Shown here: positions 44,191 through 54,416 of the stretch, piece by piece
Position numbering within the stretch: position 1 is the first letter of the stretch
How the letters are laid out: each line of letters opens with the position of its first letter
From: Rhizomys pruinosus
Taxonomy: Eukaryota > Chordata > Mammalia > Rodentia > Spalacidae
DNA length: 64,000 nucleotides
Direction: 5' to 3'
NCBI GenBank assembly: GCA_009823505.1
Contig: VZQC01006583.1
Coordinates: 1,615,681-1,679,680, forward strand
Notes under the pieces: generated by a model
The model's database searches: none
Seen by the model: the letters and a program-made list of their open reading frames with translations, nothing else
Told to the model about the DNA's origin: nothing
Made by a program: the position numbers and the translations under genes

Positions 44191-44660
44191 TATTAGTCAG
44201 GGTTCTCTAAAGAAACAGAAGCAACAGGACAAATATATAGCTATATACAATTTATTGATTTGCTCACGTGACAGAGCTCAAGTAGTCCAACAGTAGCTGT
44301 GCCGCACTGGAGAAGCTGAGACTCCAGGGAACTGCTCAGTCTGCAAGGCTGGATGTCTCAGTAGTCCCAATCTGGTGCTGAAGGCCTGGTGGATTCCAGG
44401 AGATCTGCTGGTCTCAGTACACGCTGGGATCTGAAGGGCTGATCACAGCAGCAAGACAAACTCACCAGTGAGAGAGAGACAAGCCACAGGAAAAAAGAGA
44501 CCAGTTCCCTCTGCCATGGCGTTTAATACTACCTGCTGGCAGAAGGTAATGCCCACATTTGGGATGGGCCATTTGGGTTGAGGCAGTCCAATCCGAAGAT
44601 CCTTTTTTTCTTATTTGTTCCTTAGTCCAGTCAAGTTGACACCCAGGATTAACCATCACA
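44191..44660 (-). mobile_element. ERVL 3' LTR
   Basis: Minus strand starts TGTGATGGTTAATCCTGGGT and ends TTAGAGAACCCTGACTAATA, 470 bp. The purine tract GACAAGGGGTGGACT (44661-44675, minus) sits just before it, making it the 3' LTR of the pol-bearing element to its right. Confidence 0.8.
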
Positions 44661-44986
44661 AGTCCACCCCTTGTCAACTTGACACCCAATAAATAGCCTC
44701 TCCTTATGTTATGCTTAAATGTCAATTGCAAATAATGGCAAGGTCATAATTCCACCTAACATGTTATAAGTGTCTCATGTGCAATAGCAAAGCATTATAT
44801 CTTAGAGTAGGTGGTAATGTCCTTGAGGAACACTTAGTCCTTCAGTATCTAATAACCTAAATATGACAACACTTAACACTTATCTCAGTTGCACATTCAA
44901 AAGGGAACAACACAAGTATCTGCTTAATATACATATATATATGAACAAGCACATTCTTAACCAAATAGGACAAAAGTTAATATCTA
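44661..44986 (-). mobile_element. ERVL 3' untranslated interior and PPT
   Basis: Non-coding DNA between the dUTPase frame and the PPT. ERVL elements lack env, so no gene is expected here. Confidence 0.6.
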
Positions 44987-45474
44987 TTATAATCCACGTT
45001 TCTGCAACTGGTCCCGTGGCTTCAGCTGATATTTATGACTACCTTCTTCTACTACCCATTCTGTATTTCCTCCACCATCAGCAAGCACCTCTGCAGGTCT
45101 TGGCTCTTTCCCTGGAGGAGTGACCCATACCTTCATCCCTGAAGGGTCTGGGCCATTTATTGTCCTGTCTGGTTTGGGTTGTTGGAGTTTCCCATTGACT
45201 TTAATCATAGGACATAGTAGCACCAGAAGGCGCCCTACAGCAACACCTGCCTTCCAGACATAATCTCCCTTGTCCTCATTGTGGAGAAAAAGTCCAATTT
45301 CCTCCTGGTAGTCTGGATCAATCACTCCTCCTACTACTGTTATTCCTTCCTTAGCCTGTTGGCTTAAGGGCAGTAGAAGCCCAAAGTGGCCAGGGGGAAG
45401 TCTTAGCTTCCAGTTCAATGGAATGTGTTCTGTATCTCCTGGCAAAGGCACTCCCCTCTTTGGAACCAAAACAT
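44987..45474 (-). pseudogene. ERVL pol: dUTPase remnant
   Basis: Minus-strand frame of about 160 codons. It contains GVIDPDYQEEIGLFLHN, which fits the dUTPase motif that holds the uracil-recognising beta-hairpin, preceded by a PLSQQAKEGITVVG segment and followed by a KPDRTINGPDPSG-like tail. dUTPases hydrolyse dUTP to dUMP and pyrophosphate; in ERVL elements this domain follows integrase in the Pol polyprotein, as here. The frame is not continuous with integrase: a stop at about 45475 and a register change separate them, so at least one indel has occurred. Fossil, not a working enzyme gene. Confidence 0.75.
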
Positions 45475-46182
45475 CTAGACCAGCAGAAGCAAGGTCGTGG
45501 GTACAGGAAGCACAAATTTTCCTACTGGGTCGCTAGGGGTGATAGTGAGTGGAATCACTCCCACTTCCACCCCTTGGTTCCTGAACCCATGAATTCTGGC
45601 TATAGGAGAAACAGTACCATATAGTGGGCACTGATTCAAAGCATATACTGACTGCTGGAGAACCTTGGCCCAGCCCTCCAGGGTATTGCTACATAATTGG
45701 CACTGTAACTGTATCTTCAAGAGGCCATTCCATCGTTCTATCAAGCCAGCTGCTTCTGGATGGTGGGGAACATGGTAAGACCAGTGGATACCATGACCAT
45801 GGGCCCACTGTCACACTTCTTTGTCTGTGAAGTGAGTTCCCTGGTCAGAAGCGATGCTGTGAGGAATACCTTGATGGTGGATAAGGCATTCTGGAAGTCC
45901 CTGGATGGTAGCTTTGGCAGAAGCATTATGTGCAGGAAAGGCAAATCCGTAGCCAGAATAAGTATCGATTCCTGTAAGGAAAAAACGCTGTCCCCTCCAT
46001 GATGGAAGTGGTCCAATGTAGTCAACCTGCCACCAGGTTGCTGGCTGGTCACCCCAGGGAATAGCACCATATCGGGGGCTCAGTGTTGGTCTCTGCTGTT
46101 GGCAAATCTGGCACTTGGCAGCAGCTGTAGCCAGATCAGCCTTGGTGAGTGGAAGTTGACACCCAGGTTTAACCATCACATC
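45475..46182 (-). pseudogene. ERVL pol: integrase remnant
   Basis: Minus strand. Upstream part (frame 45811-46203) shows the second half of the zinc-binding domain (KCQICQQQRP) and the catalytic core with first acidic residue in WWQVDYIGPLP and second in ASDQGTHFTD. After one in-frame TGA at about 45811 the same frame continues through a PEAAGLIERWNG segment holding the third acidic residue, and on to a stop at 45475. Integrase joins proviral DNA to the host chromosome. Broken by that stop, by the later frameshift into dUTPase and by loss of everything upstream of the CxxC. It lies between 3' LTR-proximal dUTPase and unrelated-looking DNA, so the provirus is 5'-truncated. Confidence 0.85.
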
Positions 46183-47024
46183 CCCATAATAAATAAGTTT
46201 CATGCACTCACATAAACCCTTAGTCTCTGTTCTTGAGAGCTTGAGCCAGTCCCACAGCCATCCACAGTGACTCTTTTTCTATGTGCACACTGTTCCTGTG
46301 ATGGACCAGGGGGCATTTTGTGCTTTGTGCTGTATAACCTCTGTGTTTGAACTCTTCATCTGTTCTGGCATAACATAAGAAGAATGACACAGGCAGGGTG
46401 TCAGTGGAGAACATGGATACATCCCAATAAATACGTTATTGACAAAGATAGACAATGAGCCAAATGTGACACAGGTTGCAGTTTCCCAATCCCTCATAAT
46501 TTACAACAGAACAAGAAAAGATTGAAAATTCCTGCTGTCTTCTTACTGCTTGTTCGTGTTCTATCAGGAGAGATCTCTGAAATTCCCAAGTGCAAGAGAG
46601 GTGGACCAGGATCCTGGTGCTGCCTTGCACCCCTGAGTCGTTTTCACTCCAGGGTCTGCCTTCACCTGTTCCCACAGCAAAAGACCACACAGAGGATGCT
46701 TGGGTTTCACCCAACAATGTTGCAGGGCATCGGATGGCAAGCTCCGTGGGCCTAGGAAGGAGCACTGCAGAGGAGCTGGCAGATGATCTAGGATATCTGC
46801 CAGCATTGCAGGAAGGAAATTGGACTCAAGTGTTTGACTCCTTAGCTTTGGGTCCTGTTAGATAGAGGTTAATGGCCAGAGATAAGCTGATCACAACTCT
46901 GGGAATTACTAGCAGCCTTTATTGATTAAGCAATTTAAATCAGAAACACAAACCAAACCAAAAACAAAGGAATATGTAATGTCTCAGAACAGGAATCAAA
47001 AGACTAGAGTCAGATGTGAGTACA

Positions 47025-47028
<4 letters not shown>
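46183..47028. other. No gene recognised
   Basis: Could include decayed ERVL pol upstream of integrase, but no reverse transcriptase or RNase H motif is visible. Frames of about 60-110 codons on both strands overlap one another and show nothing. Confidence 0.35.

Positions 47029-47063
<35 letters not shown>
47029..47063. repeat. (GT)n microsatellite
   Basis: Near-pure GT run followed by gcatgtatatgtgtgt. Confidence 0.96.
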
Positions 47064-47065
<2 letters not shown>

Positions 47066-47258
47066 ATGTATATGTGTGTTTCTGAGGTCAAACCCAGCCC
47101 TATTTGATATCTTTAGTTTGGGGATCAAGTCTCAGCAGTTTTTCTTACCAAGGTATCACTTTGAACCTATCTTGTCAGTTCTCTGAATAAAACCTTCTAT
47201 TGATTCTCCTTTACCTTGCCTCCTGTCAGCCCGGCCTTCACAATATACCCTGAGTCTT
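47064..47258. other. No gene recognised
   Basis: Ordinary sequence between the GT repeat and the tRNA fragment. Confidence 0.3.
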
Positions 47259-47296
47259 GTTTCCATAGTGTAGTGGTTATCACGCTTGCCTCACAC
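47259..47296 (+). pseudogene. 5' half of tRNA-Val(CAC), inserted fragment
   Basis: 38 bases matching tRNA-Val-CAC from position 1 through the anticodon loop: gtttccatagtgtagtggtt then atcacgcttgcctcacac, with D-arm and CAC anticodon at about 47292-47294. The 3' half (variable loop, T arm, acceptor 3' strand) is absent. Similar words flank it on both sides (caatataccctgag at 47240-47253 and caatgcaccctgaa at 47295-47308), suggesting a target-site duplication of a retro-inserted tRNA half. Two substitutions relative to the usual sequence. It cannot make a tRNA. Confidence 0.7.
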
Positions 47297-48164
47297 AATG
47301 CACCCTGAAGCCATTAGCACCTAACATAGTGCCCCTTATTCTAGGGCAGACTTTCTCTTTTGGTCAGTCATTCCGCAGTGTCCACACATCCCAGTCCTTC
47401 CATCTTTCTAGTCGCTGTTTCCACACATTTCTTCTAGAACAGCTTTCCTTCACCCTTAAACCTGGCTTTGGTATTCCCCACTAAAACTGCACATGTGTGT
47501 TATTATTTATTAGTATTTTTCCTTCCTCATTCTACTTGGAAGTGAGATGAGCAATCATCTCCACTGCATCATCAAAGTCTAAGACACTTCCTGAAATATA
47601 AGACCCATTTGACAAACTCACTAATTAAGAAAATGGTATATTAGAAATGCTCTGAAGGAATATAGATGTATATATATGTTTGAGAAATTGAAAAGAAATA
47701 TGAAAACCTCAACATCTTATGACTGTTTCTGTGACTCACAGATGGCATTTTATGTCTCCTTTCCAAAAGTTAAATTTATGGCCCAAACTGACATATAATC
47801 AGCTTTTCCAAAACACTAGAAATTTTCTTCAAAGTAATCCAATGAATAGAAGTTGATAAATGGGAGTAATTAAAAAAGATGGCCACAAATTAGTTTTTGA
47901 AGGTTGATGGGTAGGTATATGGGACTTTAATGTTATGTGAGATTTATTTTATGTGTTAAAGACTTTTCACAATAAAGGCTTTATATATGGTAAAAGTACA
48001 TCTTTTATAAATGATCTTTGGAAAAGTAAATATTTATATATAAAAATGAAATGTAACCTTAGTTTGTAAAAATTAAACAATCAACTCAGGATGTATTAAA
48101 GTCTGAAAAAAGACCTGAAACTGTGAAACTTCTAGAAGAAAAAATAAGAAAAAAATTATATGAG
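47297..48164. other. No gene or recognised repeat
   Basis: AT-rich, no supported feature. Confidence 0.35.
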
Positions 48165-48355
48165 GAGTTGGCAAGCTTTTCCTGTAACAGGCAAGTGAGT
48201 ACTTTAAGCTTTTTGGAGCACAATCTCTGTGTAGCGACTCTTTACCAGTGCTGAGCCAGCGATAAAGCAACCACAGGCAGGCTGTAAATGAAGAACATGG
48301 GTTCGTTCCAATTAAACTTTATTTGAAACACAAGCAGTGGGTCAAATTTTAACCT
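48165..48355 (+). mobile_element. MER5-like hAT (Charlie) DNA-transposon fossil
   Basis: Ordered words 'gttggcaagcttttcctgta', 'gtactttaagctttttggag', 'gcaaccacaggcaggctgta', 'gttccaattaaactttattt gaaacacaagcagtggg' track the MER5A consensus. No transposase. Shared across placental mammals. Confidence 0.7.
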
Positions 48356-48705
48356 CAGACATTGATGTGAGAACTGAAAAATTCAGATTTAACCCCAAGA
48401 GTACAGGCAATAAGATAAAAAAATTATGTTGAGAAATGAGATTGCAAAAAAGCAAAAGGAACAGCAGACCGAAGAGGGGCTCGAGACCCGGGAGAAGCAT
48501 TTGCGAGGCACACATCTGAGCGGTTGGTATGCAGAACACGGATACAATTTAGTCAACTATTTAAAGGGAAAGCAAATGACCCAATCTGCCAATGAGAAGG
48601 GGAGCATAATTCATATTTCTCAAGAGAAGAACAGCAGAAGTAGAAAAACTCTCCAGGATCTAGGATCCCTGTCAGTAAGGAAGTGTGAAGCGAAGATCAC
48701 CCTGT
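48356..48705. other. No gene recognised
   Basis: A 100-codon plus-strand frame starts here and runs towards the next LTR; it has no recognisable domain. Confidence 0.35.
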
Positions 48706-49066
48706 CCCAGCTTCTTTCTATGCTGTGATAAAACACTGACCGAAAACAATTTGGGGAAGAAAGGTTTATTTTATTACATCTCCCAGGTCACAGTTTATCA
48801 CTGAGGGAAGTCAGGGCAGGAACCTGAAGACAGGAGCTGGGGCACAGGCCATGGAGGAACGCTGCTTATTGGCTTCTCCTCTGGCCCATGCTCAGCCTGC
48901 TTTCTTATATGATACGCAACAACCCGTCCAGGGGTGGCACTGCCCACAGTGGGCAGCACTGCCCACATCACTCAACAATCAAGAAAATGCCCCACAGACA
49001 TGGCCACAGGCTAGTCCAATGGAGGCAATGTCCCAATTGAGGCTCCCTCAGCCCAGCTGTGTCAAG
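48706..49066 (-). mobile_element. MT2/ERVL-like solo LTR
   Basis: Plus-strand landmarks ctatgctgtgataaaacact, aggaaggtttatt-like run, gaggaacgctgcttattggc, ctgcccacagtgggcagcac and cagctgtgtcaagc. Same family as 16485-16854. Confidence 0.75.
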
Positions 49067-49189
49067 CATGCTCTCCCATTGGCTAGAAGACCTGTGTTGC
49101 TCTCAAGGAGGAAAGGAGGAAAGGCAGGCTGGGAGATGGAGAATCGGGAGCTCCTGCACACAGTCCTCAATGGATGATGAATCAGTTCA

Positions 49190-49589
49190 GTCATGGACAC
49201 ACTTTATGAAAGCTTTTTAAACACACAAAATAATAGAATCCCGCTGATGAGGTCCAGCTGTCCCATGTCCAGGTATTTGTGGATCAGATTCGAAAGCACT
49301 GTCTTGAAGAGATGCCTGCCCAGTCAAGCTCGCAGCACTGTGTACACAACAACCAAGGTTTTCATCCTCCAACAGTGAATGAAGGCAATGTACACACAAA
49401 GAAATACTCTTCAGCCTTTAAAAAGTAAGACAGTCCTGTCATTTATGAAAATATGGATGGGGTTTAAGTCACTCCATCAAGTGAGGTAGGCTGGACATAG
49501 AAAGACAATTAGCACATGTTCTAACATGTGGAAAATAGAACTCAAACTCAGAAGCAGAGAGCAGCACGATGGTGCTTAGTCACCTTTCC
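49190..49589 (+). mobile_element. Ancient L1 3'-region fragment
   Basis: 'acacaaagaaatactcttca gcctttaaaaagtaagacag tcctgtcatttatg', 'atatggatggggtttaagtc', 'ctggacatagaaagacaatt' and 'catgttctaacatgtgg' follow the end of old L1 elements in order. The left boundary is uncertain. Confidence 0.65.
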
Positions 49590-50233
49590 AGTTGTAGGAC
49601 AACACCTGATAAAACTTAAGGAATAAAGGGGGATTTTTGTCTCACAGTTTGAGGGTGCAGTCCATCATGGTGGGAAGTTTGAGGGTACAGTTCATCATGG
49701 TGGGAAGTTTGAGGGTGCAGTCTATCATGGTGGGAAGTTTGAGGGTACAGTTCATCATGGTGGGAAGTTTGAGGGTGCGGTCCATCATGGCAGGAAGTTC
49801 GAGGGTGCGGTCCATCATGGCGGGAAGTTCGAGGGTGCGGTCCATCATGGTGGGAAGTTTGAGGGTGCGGTCCATCATGGTGGGAAGTTCGAGGGTGCGG
49901 TCCATCATGGTGGGAAGTTCGAGGGTGCGGTCCATCATGGCGGGAAGTTCGAGGGTGTGGTCCATCATGGCGGGATGTTTGAGGGTGCGGTCCATCACGG
50001 TGGGAAGGCATGGCAGCAAGAGTGTGAGGCAGCCGGCCACGTCGTGTCCACAGTGAGGAAGCAGAGAGATGGGTGTCGGTGCTGTGCTCATTTTCTCCTT
50101 TATATTCAGCTGGGACCACCTCCATGCAATGGTTCCTCCCTCTAATCTAGGCTGTCCTCTGCAGGTTGCACCCAGGCTCATTTCCATGGGGATTCTAGAT
50201 CCTGTCCAATTGATAATCAGTGTTAACCATGAC
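49590..50233 (-). mobile_element. MT2/ERVL-like LTR carrying an internal minisatellite
   Basis: Right edge 'gataatcagtgttaaccatg aca' is the reverse complement of a TGT(CA)TGGTTAA-type LTR start. The left part 'acacctgataaaacttaagg aataaaggggg' is the LTR 3' end. Unexpanded relatives carry one copy of the gtttgagggtgcagtccatc segment that is here repeated 12 times. Confidence 0.6.
49647..50006 (+). repeat. Minisatellite, 12 x 30 bp
   Basis: Unit gtttgagggtgcggtccatc + atggtgggaa, twelve head-to-tail copies without indels and with a few variant positions. Because 30 is a multiple of three and no unit makes a stop in several frames, long frames with 10-residue periodicity arise on both strands; they are not evidence of a protein. 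Confidence 0.97.
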
Positions 50234-50564
50234 AGGTGGTTAGAGAGTTTGATGGTTGGCGACACTAGGAAGATTACAGTCTAAAGATACAAAGCTACGC
50301 TGGGCAAGAGTAATAGGGTTTTTCTTTCAGAAGTATGCATGGCATGGTGAATGTTCTAAGTAGCCATGTATTATACATTTTGATATTGCTAACAGTAAAC
50401 TTTTAAAATGTGGTCATCACAAAAAGTGATTTGGGAAGTGATGAATTGTGTTATCTTGATATAATTATTTTGCAGCGTGTTACATCTTAGCATGATAGTC
50501 TGTAAATGTATACAACTTATAGTTTTTTAAAGATTAAATTTTCTTTGAATTATTTGATTAAATT
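50234..50564. other. No gene or recognised repeat
   Basis: No supported feature. Confidence 0.35.
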
Positions 50565-50677
50565 TTCTTTGAGTTATAAGTGGTTGTGTGCAGTCCCTCA
50601 TGGGTGTTGGGAACTAAACTCTGGTCCTCTGCAAGAGCAGCAAGTGTTCTTAACTGCTGACTTATCTCTCCAGCTCT
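50565..50677 (-). mobile_element. B2 SINE 5' fragment
   Basis: gagctggagagataagtcag head at the right end; aactctggtcctctgcaaga and ttcttaactgctgactt. Confidence 0.8.
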
Positions 50678-50699
50678 TAACTTATTTACAAATGAAAAC

Positions 50700-50818
50700 A
50701 AGCCTGACTTGGTGGCACTGACAAGGCAGAGGCAAGTGGATCTTTGTGGGATCAAGGCCAGCCTGGTCTACATAGTTCTAGGCCAACTGGTGCTACAGGG
50801 AGACACCGTCTCAAAAAA
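50700..50818 (+). mobile_element. B1 SINE with internal deletion
   Basis: agcctgacttggtggcactg then directly acaaggcagaggcaagtgga, missing about 15-20 bases of the usual left part. Ends gagacaccgtctcaaaaa. Confidence 0.88.
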
Positions 50819-51465
50819 ATTAATCAAAATCAAAATAAATAAAATATTAAATTAAAATTAAAAGTTTTGAAACAGGCAACAAAGCCTAACAGGATGGCTA
50901 TAGCAAGGATCCCGGAACCTTGATCAAAAGGCCATTCATTTTCAGCAGCTTTGTACATGGAGAGTTCCTATGTTCTAGTAAAGACACAGAGTAAAATACA
51001 GTATCCATGTATCCACGTACAGCTCAACATAAAGCTATCTCAATAATTATACTTTATGAAACTTTCATATCAGTCCTCATAACTATAAGAACAATAAAAA
51101 GAAAAGCATCTTTACATTAATTTACTTGAAAAATGCAAAACATATCATGATTTCACAAGCTGAGAACAACTTCCACATGCAGAGGAGAGTGTCCAGTGGA
51201 AGAGAAGCACAGCAGCCAGCAGGACGGCGCAGGCCTGGGAATCAGAAAGGTCCTTTTCATGATTACAAGAAGTTGCTCAGTTGCTGGTGTTGGTGAGAAG
51301 TTCACAGTGGCTCACGGTCCCTGGCTGTGTAACAAATCACCAATACTCACCCCAAAGGGCCTCTAGCAGGGAGCTTATCCACCAGCCAAGAAAGAATCAA
51401 CAAGAGAACCAAGCAGCTGTGTTTTCCCAGTTCTTCTTCCTACTATGATTATTAGTTAAATATTT
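50819..51465. other. No gene or recognised repeat
   Basis: No supported feature. Confidence 0.35.
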
Positions 51466-51661
51466 ATTTTAATATTTTTAATTGTGTCTATGTGCCTGTG
51501 TATATATACATGTGAGTGCTGATGCTTGTGGTGGCCAGAAGAAGGACTGGAAGTAGAGTCAAAGGTGGCTGTGAGCTGCCTGACATGGGTGCTGGGAAAC
51601 AAACTCAGGTCCTCTGCAAGAGCAGTAATGTTCTTAACCATTGAGCCAACTCACCAGCCCT
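51466..51661 (-). mobile_element. B2 SINE, diverged
   Basis: gggctggtgagttggctcaa head at the right; aaactcaggtcctctgcaag; tail region tttattttaatatttttaa at the left. Confidence 0.8.
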
Positions 51662-53443
51662 TTTCCCGTTATTTTTGTTACTAACTTAGAAAAGCTAGAA
51701 ATGTCCTTAAGGAAGCATACAGTCAGCTTTCAAATGAGAATATCTGCTAGAGAACTTGAAAATTGGCTTGTGAACTCCCCCAAATGAGTCCCAGTCCAAG
51801 AAGTAGTTACACATTACCCATCGGTCTGTGCCAAGCTTTAGCACATGCCCAGAAGTTTCCAGCTCCTCATATCCATGAGACTGGGGAGGGTTTGACACAT
51901 GTGCCTCACAGAGTACTAGATTCTGCTGCTGCTGGCACAAATTCAGGAGCTTAAAATAAGACAAGTGTGCAAATGAGCGAGCAAGTGATGTCAGTTCCCT
52001 CAAATGAATGTTTTAGATTTGTTTCCTTCAGGAAAAAAATACCTCAAAGCCTCTTTCATTTGTGCATTATTTGTATTACACATTAGGTCCCAGAAATGAT
52101 TCCACTGTAAATAGACCATCAGCCTGAAATTAATTCAGTGACACATAAAAAACATTGAATTTATATTTGAGAGAGAGAAAAAAAGTCAAACTGGTAAAAT
52201 GACCTAGCAACAAAAATATTAGTGCTGATCTTGGGGTATATGAACATGGCATTTATACAAAGTTTTCATTTAATTGCTTTATTTAGCCATTAAATTATGG
52301 CTACCATATTTACATAGAGGTATTCTTAAGTACTAGTGATCTCAATATTACTGCTCTGTCGTTAATGATGTGTCTATATAGAGAGTGCATTGTTTATCTA
52401 GTTGAATATTCTATTAAGACTTGAATGGCTCTCTTAGCTTTCTTTTGTTAAAAAATTTTATTTACATTAAACATATTTACTTTTACTTGAAAAAAAATAA
52501 GACAAGTGTATCATCATATAGTTACAGAGGTCAGGAGTTTAAGAGATTCCCTTGACTAAAATCAATGCCTTATGGAGACCCAAAGAAAGAATTATATAAT
52601 GTAGGTTGGCTACATTCCTGGCTTCTTTTTCCATCTTCAAAATCATTAGAGGAGTATGCATAGTCACACACATACGTACTTATATATGTATATCGACAAA
52701 TATGCACACAGAAAGTATGTATAGATTATGGAGCTTGATACCAAACACTTGATACATTCACCTGTGGGTGTTGGAGGTCCAGAGTAGGCAGGACAGCCCA
52801 GTAGACTGGACACACTCAGGTTGGAGTGGACGCTACAGCCTATAGATAGACTGTCTCTTTCCTCAGGGGAACCTCAGTTCTGTTTTCATGGACCTTCCAC
52901 TGATGACAAGAGTTCCACACGGACCCAGAGAATAAGACAACTGACTACAGAATTATCCACAATTACAAAATCCAATATAGGAACCCATATTTAAGTGCTC
53001 TATTAAATAACCGCATTAACACATCACTTTCCCCAATAAGAGGTATCTGACACCAAGATAAAGGCCAAATCAGTCAGAATTAAAAAGAAAAGCAAGGCAG
53101 GCATTTATTCCAGGAAATGCACTCTCTCTTGGGCAAATCCATGGCCCTCCAGGACCACAAGAAAGCGCGCATCTGGGAGGCAGGGAGGGGAGATGGTGAC
53201 ATGTTGAAATCTGGCCAATTAAGCCAGGTCAGGGGCTGAGATCTGGAAGTGGGTCTCAGGTCCAGGGGACTCGTGAGAATCTGGCATGACTGGAAAAGAA
53301 AGGAGGGTCCTTCCAGTCTATGCTATCCTGGCTTTTCACTCCGGCCCAACCTAACATCCAAGTCTCCCCTCCTTCCTCCATATGGGGCACCCTATGCTAA
53401 TCTTCATGTCTCAGTAACCCATACTAATTTGGTTCAAAGCAGC
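51662..53443. other. No gene or recognised repeat
   Basis: About 1.8 kb of AT-rich, apparently unique DNA with frames no longer than about 100 codons. The part from about 53080 onward may belong to an unidentified LTR but lacks landmarks. Confidence 0.35.
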
Positions 53444-53630
53444 TAATAAGAAACCTTAATTCCGTGCAGAGTTTAATTGTTCTGTCATATTCACGGATCC
53501 CAATTCACGGATTGGGAGCACTGGAGCATGGCACCTGTGCAGGGCCCTCCTTCCTCCCACCATGGGCAGGAGTGTGCTGTCGATGCTGCAAGTTCAAGGG
53601 GAAGAGTGAAAAGATAGAAAAACCTGAGAG
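53444..53630 (+). repeat. 187-bp segment shared with 61501-61687
   Basis: taataagaaaccttaattcc through gaagagtgaaaagatagaaa, nearly identical in both places with only small indels. The family is unknown. At the other location it is exactly the spacer of the large inverted repeat. Confidence 0.9.
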
Positions 53631-53757
53631 GCTTGGGAGGCAGAGGCAGGCGGATCTTTGTGAGTTCAAGGCCAGCCTGGTCTACAATAGTGAGTTCCAG
53701 GACAGCCGGAGCTACAGGGAGACCCTGTCTCAAAAAGACAAAAAAAAAAAAAGAAAA
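53631..53757 (+). mobile_element. B1 SINE, 5'-truncated
   Basis: cttgggaggcagaggcaggc ... gagaccctgtctcaaaaaga and A tail, followed by an N at 53758. Confidence 0.93.
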
Positions 53758-53894
53758 NTGTGATGCAGAAGGGCTGGAATCACAGGTACATGCTAAGGCA
53801 TCTGGCTTAATAGGAGTTCTGAAGACTCTAATGTCTCTGTAGGGAGTGATTCACCCATGGAGGCCTGTCCCCATCCTGGGATGCTCTAATCTTT

Positions 53895-53965
53895 ACATAT
53901 GGTATTTTATTTAATCTTCCTATCAAATGAATTTTCACCATTGTTAATAATTTAAAGACAAGGAG
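53895..53965 (+). mobile_element. MIR fragment
   Basis: tggtattttatttaatcttc ctatcaaatga...accattgttaataatttaaagacaagg resembles the MIR core. Short and diverged. Confidence 0.45.
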
Positions 53966-54042
53966 GAACATGAAACAGACAAAAATAAGTATATATTACT
54001 CAGTGTTTTGGTAATTTTGGCAGAATTAGGCATTATAAATTT

Positions 54043-54282
54043 TATAATTTATTTATTTTCTGTATGGTATGAATGCATGTCTGCATGCAAGTTTGTGCAC
54101 CATTGTGCAATGCCTGCGGAGGTCAGAAGAGGGTATCAGATTCCCCTGGAATGAGTTCTTCCTGGAATTGGAGTTTCAGATGGTTCTCAGCTGTCCAATG
54201 GGTGCGGTGCTGGGGATTGAACACCGGTTCTCTGTAAGAAGTCGGTCGTGCGCCTTAACGTTAGGCATTTCTCTCCAGCCCC
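54043..54282 (-). mobile_element. B2 SINE
   Basis: Head at 54282 (ggggctggagagaaatgcct), body with ggtcagaagagggtatcaga on the plus strand, left tail in an AT-rich stretch. The long frame across it is a SINE artefact. Confidence 0.88.
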
Positions 54283-54380
54283 AGAATAGCATTTTTAAAA
54301 CCCTGATTAGTCTGAGTTCAGAGTTTATACCTTTACACTCTACTTATTGCTTCTTTTTTCTTTTTGTATGTGGATTTCTT

Positions 54381-54416
54381 ACACACAACACACACACACC
54401 ACACACACACACACAC
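54381..54416. repeat. (CA)n microsatellite, interrupted
   Basis: acacaacacacacacaccac then acacacacacacac. Confidence 0.9.

Noticed and set aside
47259..47296. Functional tRNA-Val gene
   Set aside because: Only the 5' half is present; no T arm or 3' acceptor strand.
49647..50006. CRISPR-like array
   Set aside because: The repeats are directly head to tail with no spacers, in a mammalian genome.
49616..50265. Possible protein with 10-residue tandem repeats
   Set aside because: A 30-bp DNA minisatellite opens frames on both strands at once; it lies inside an LTR and has no promoter or splice context.
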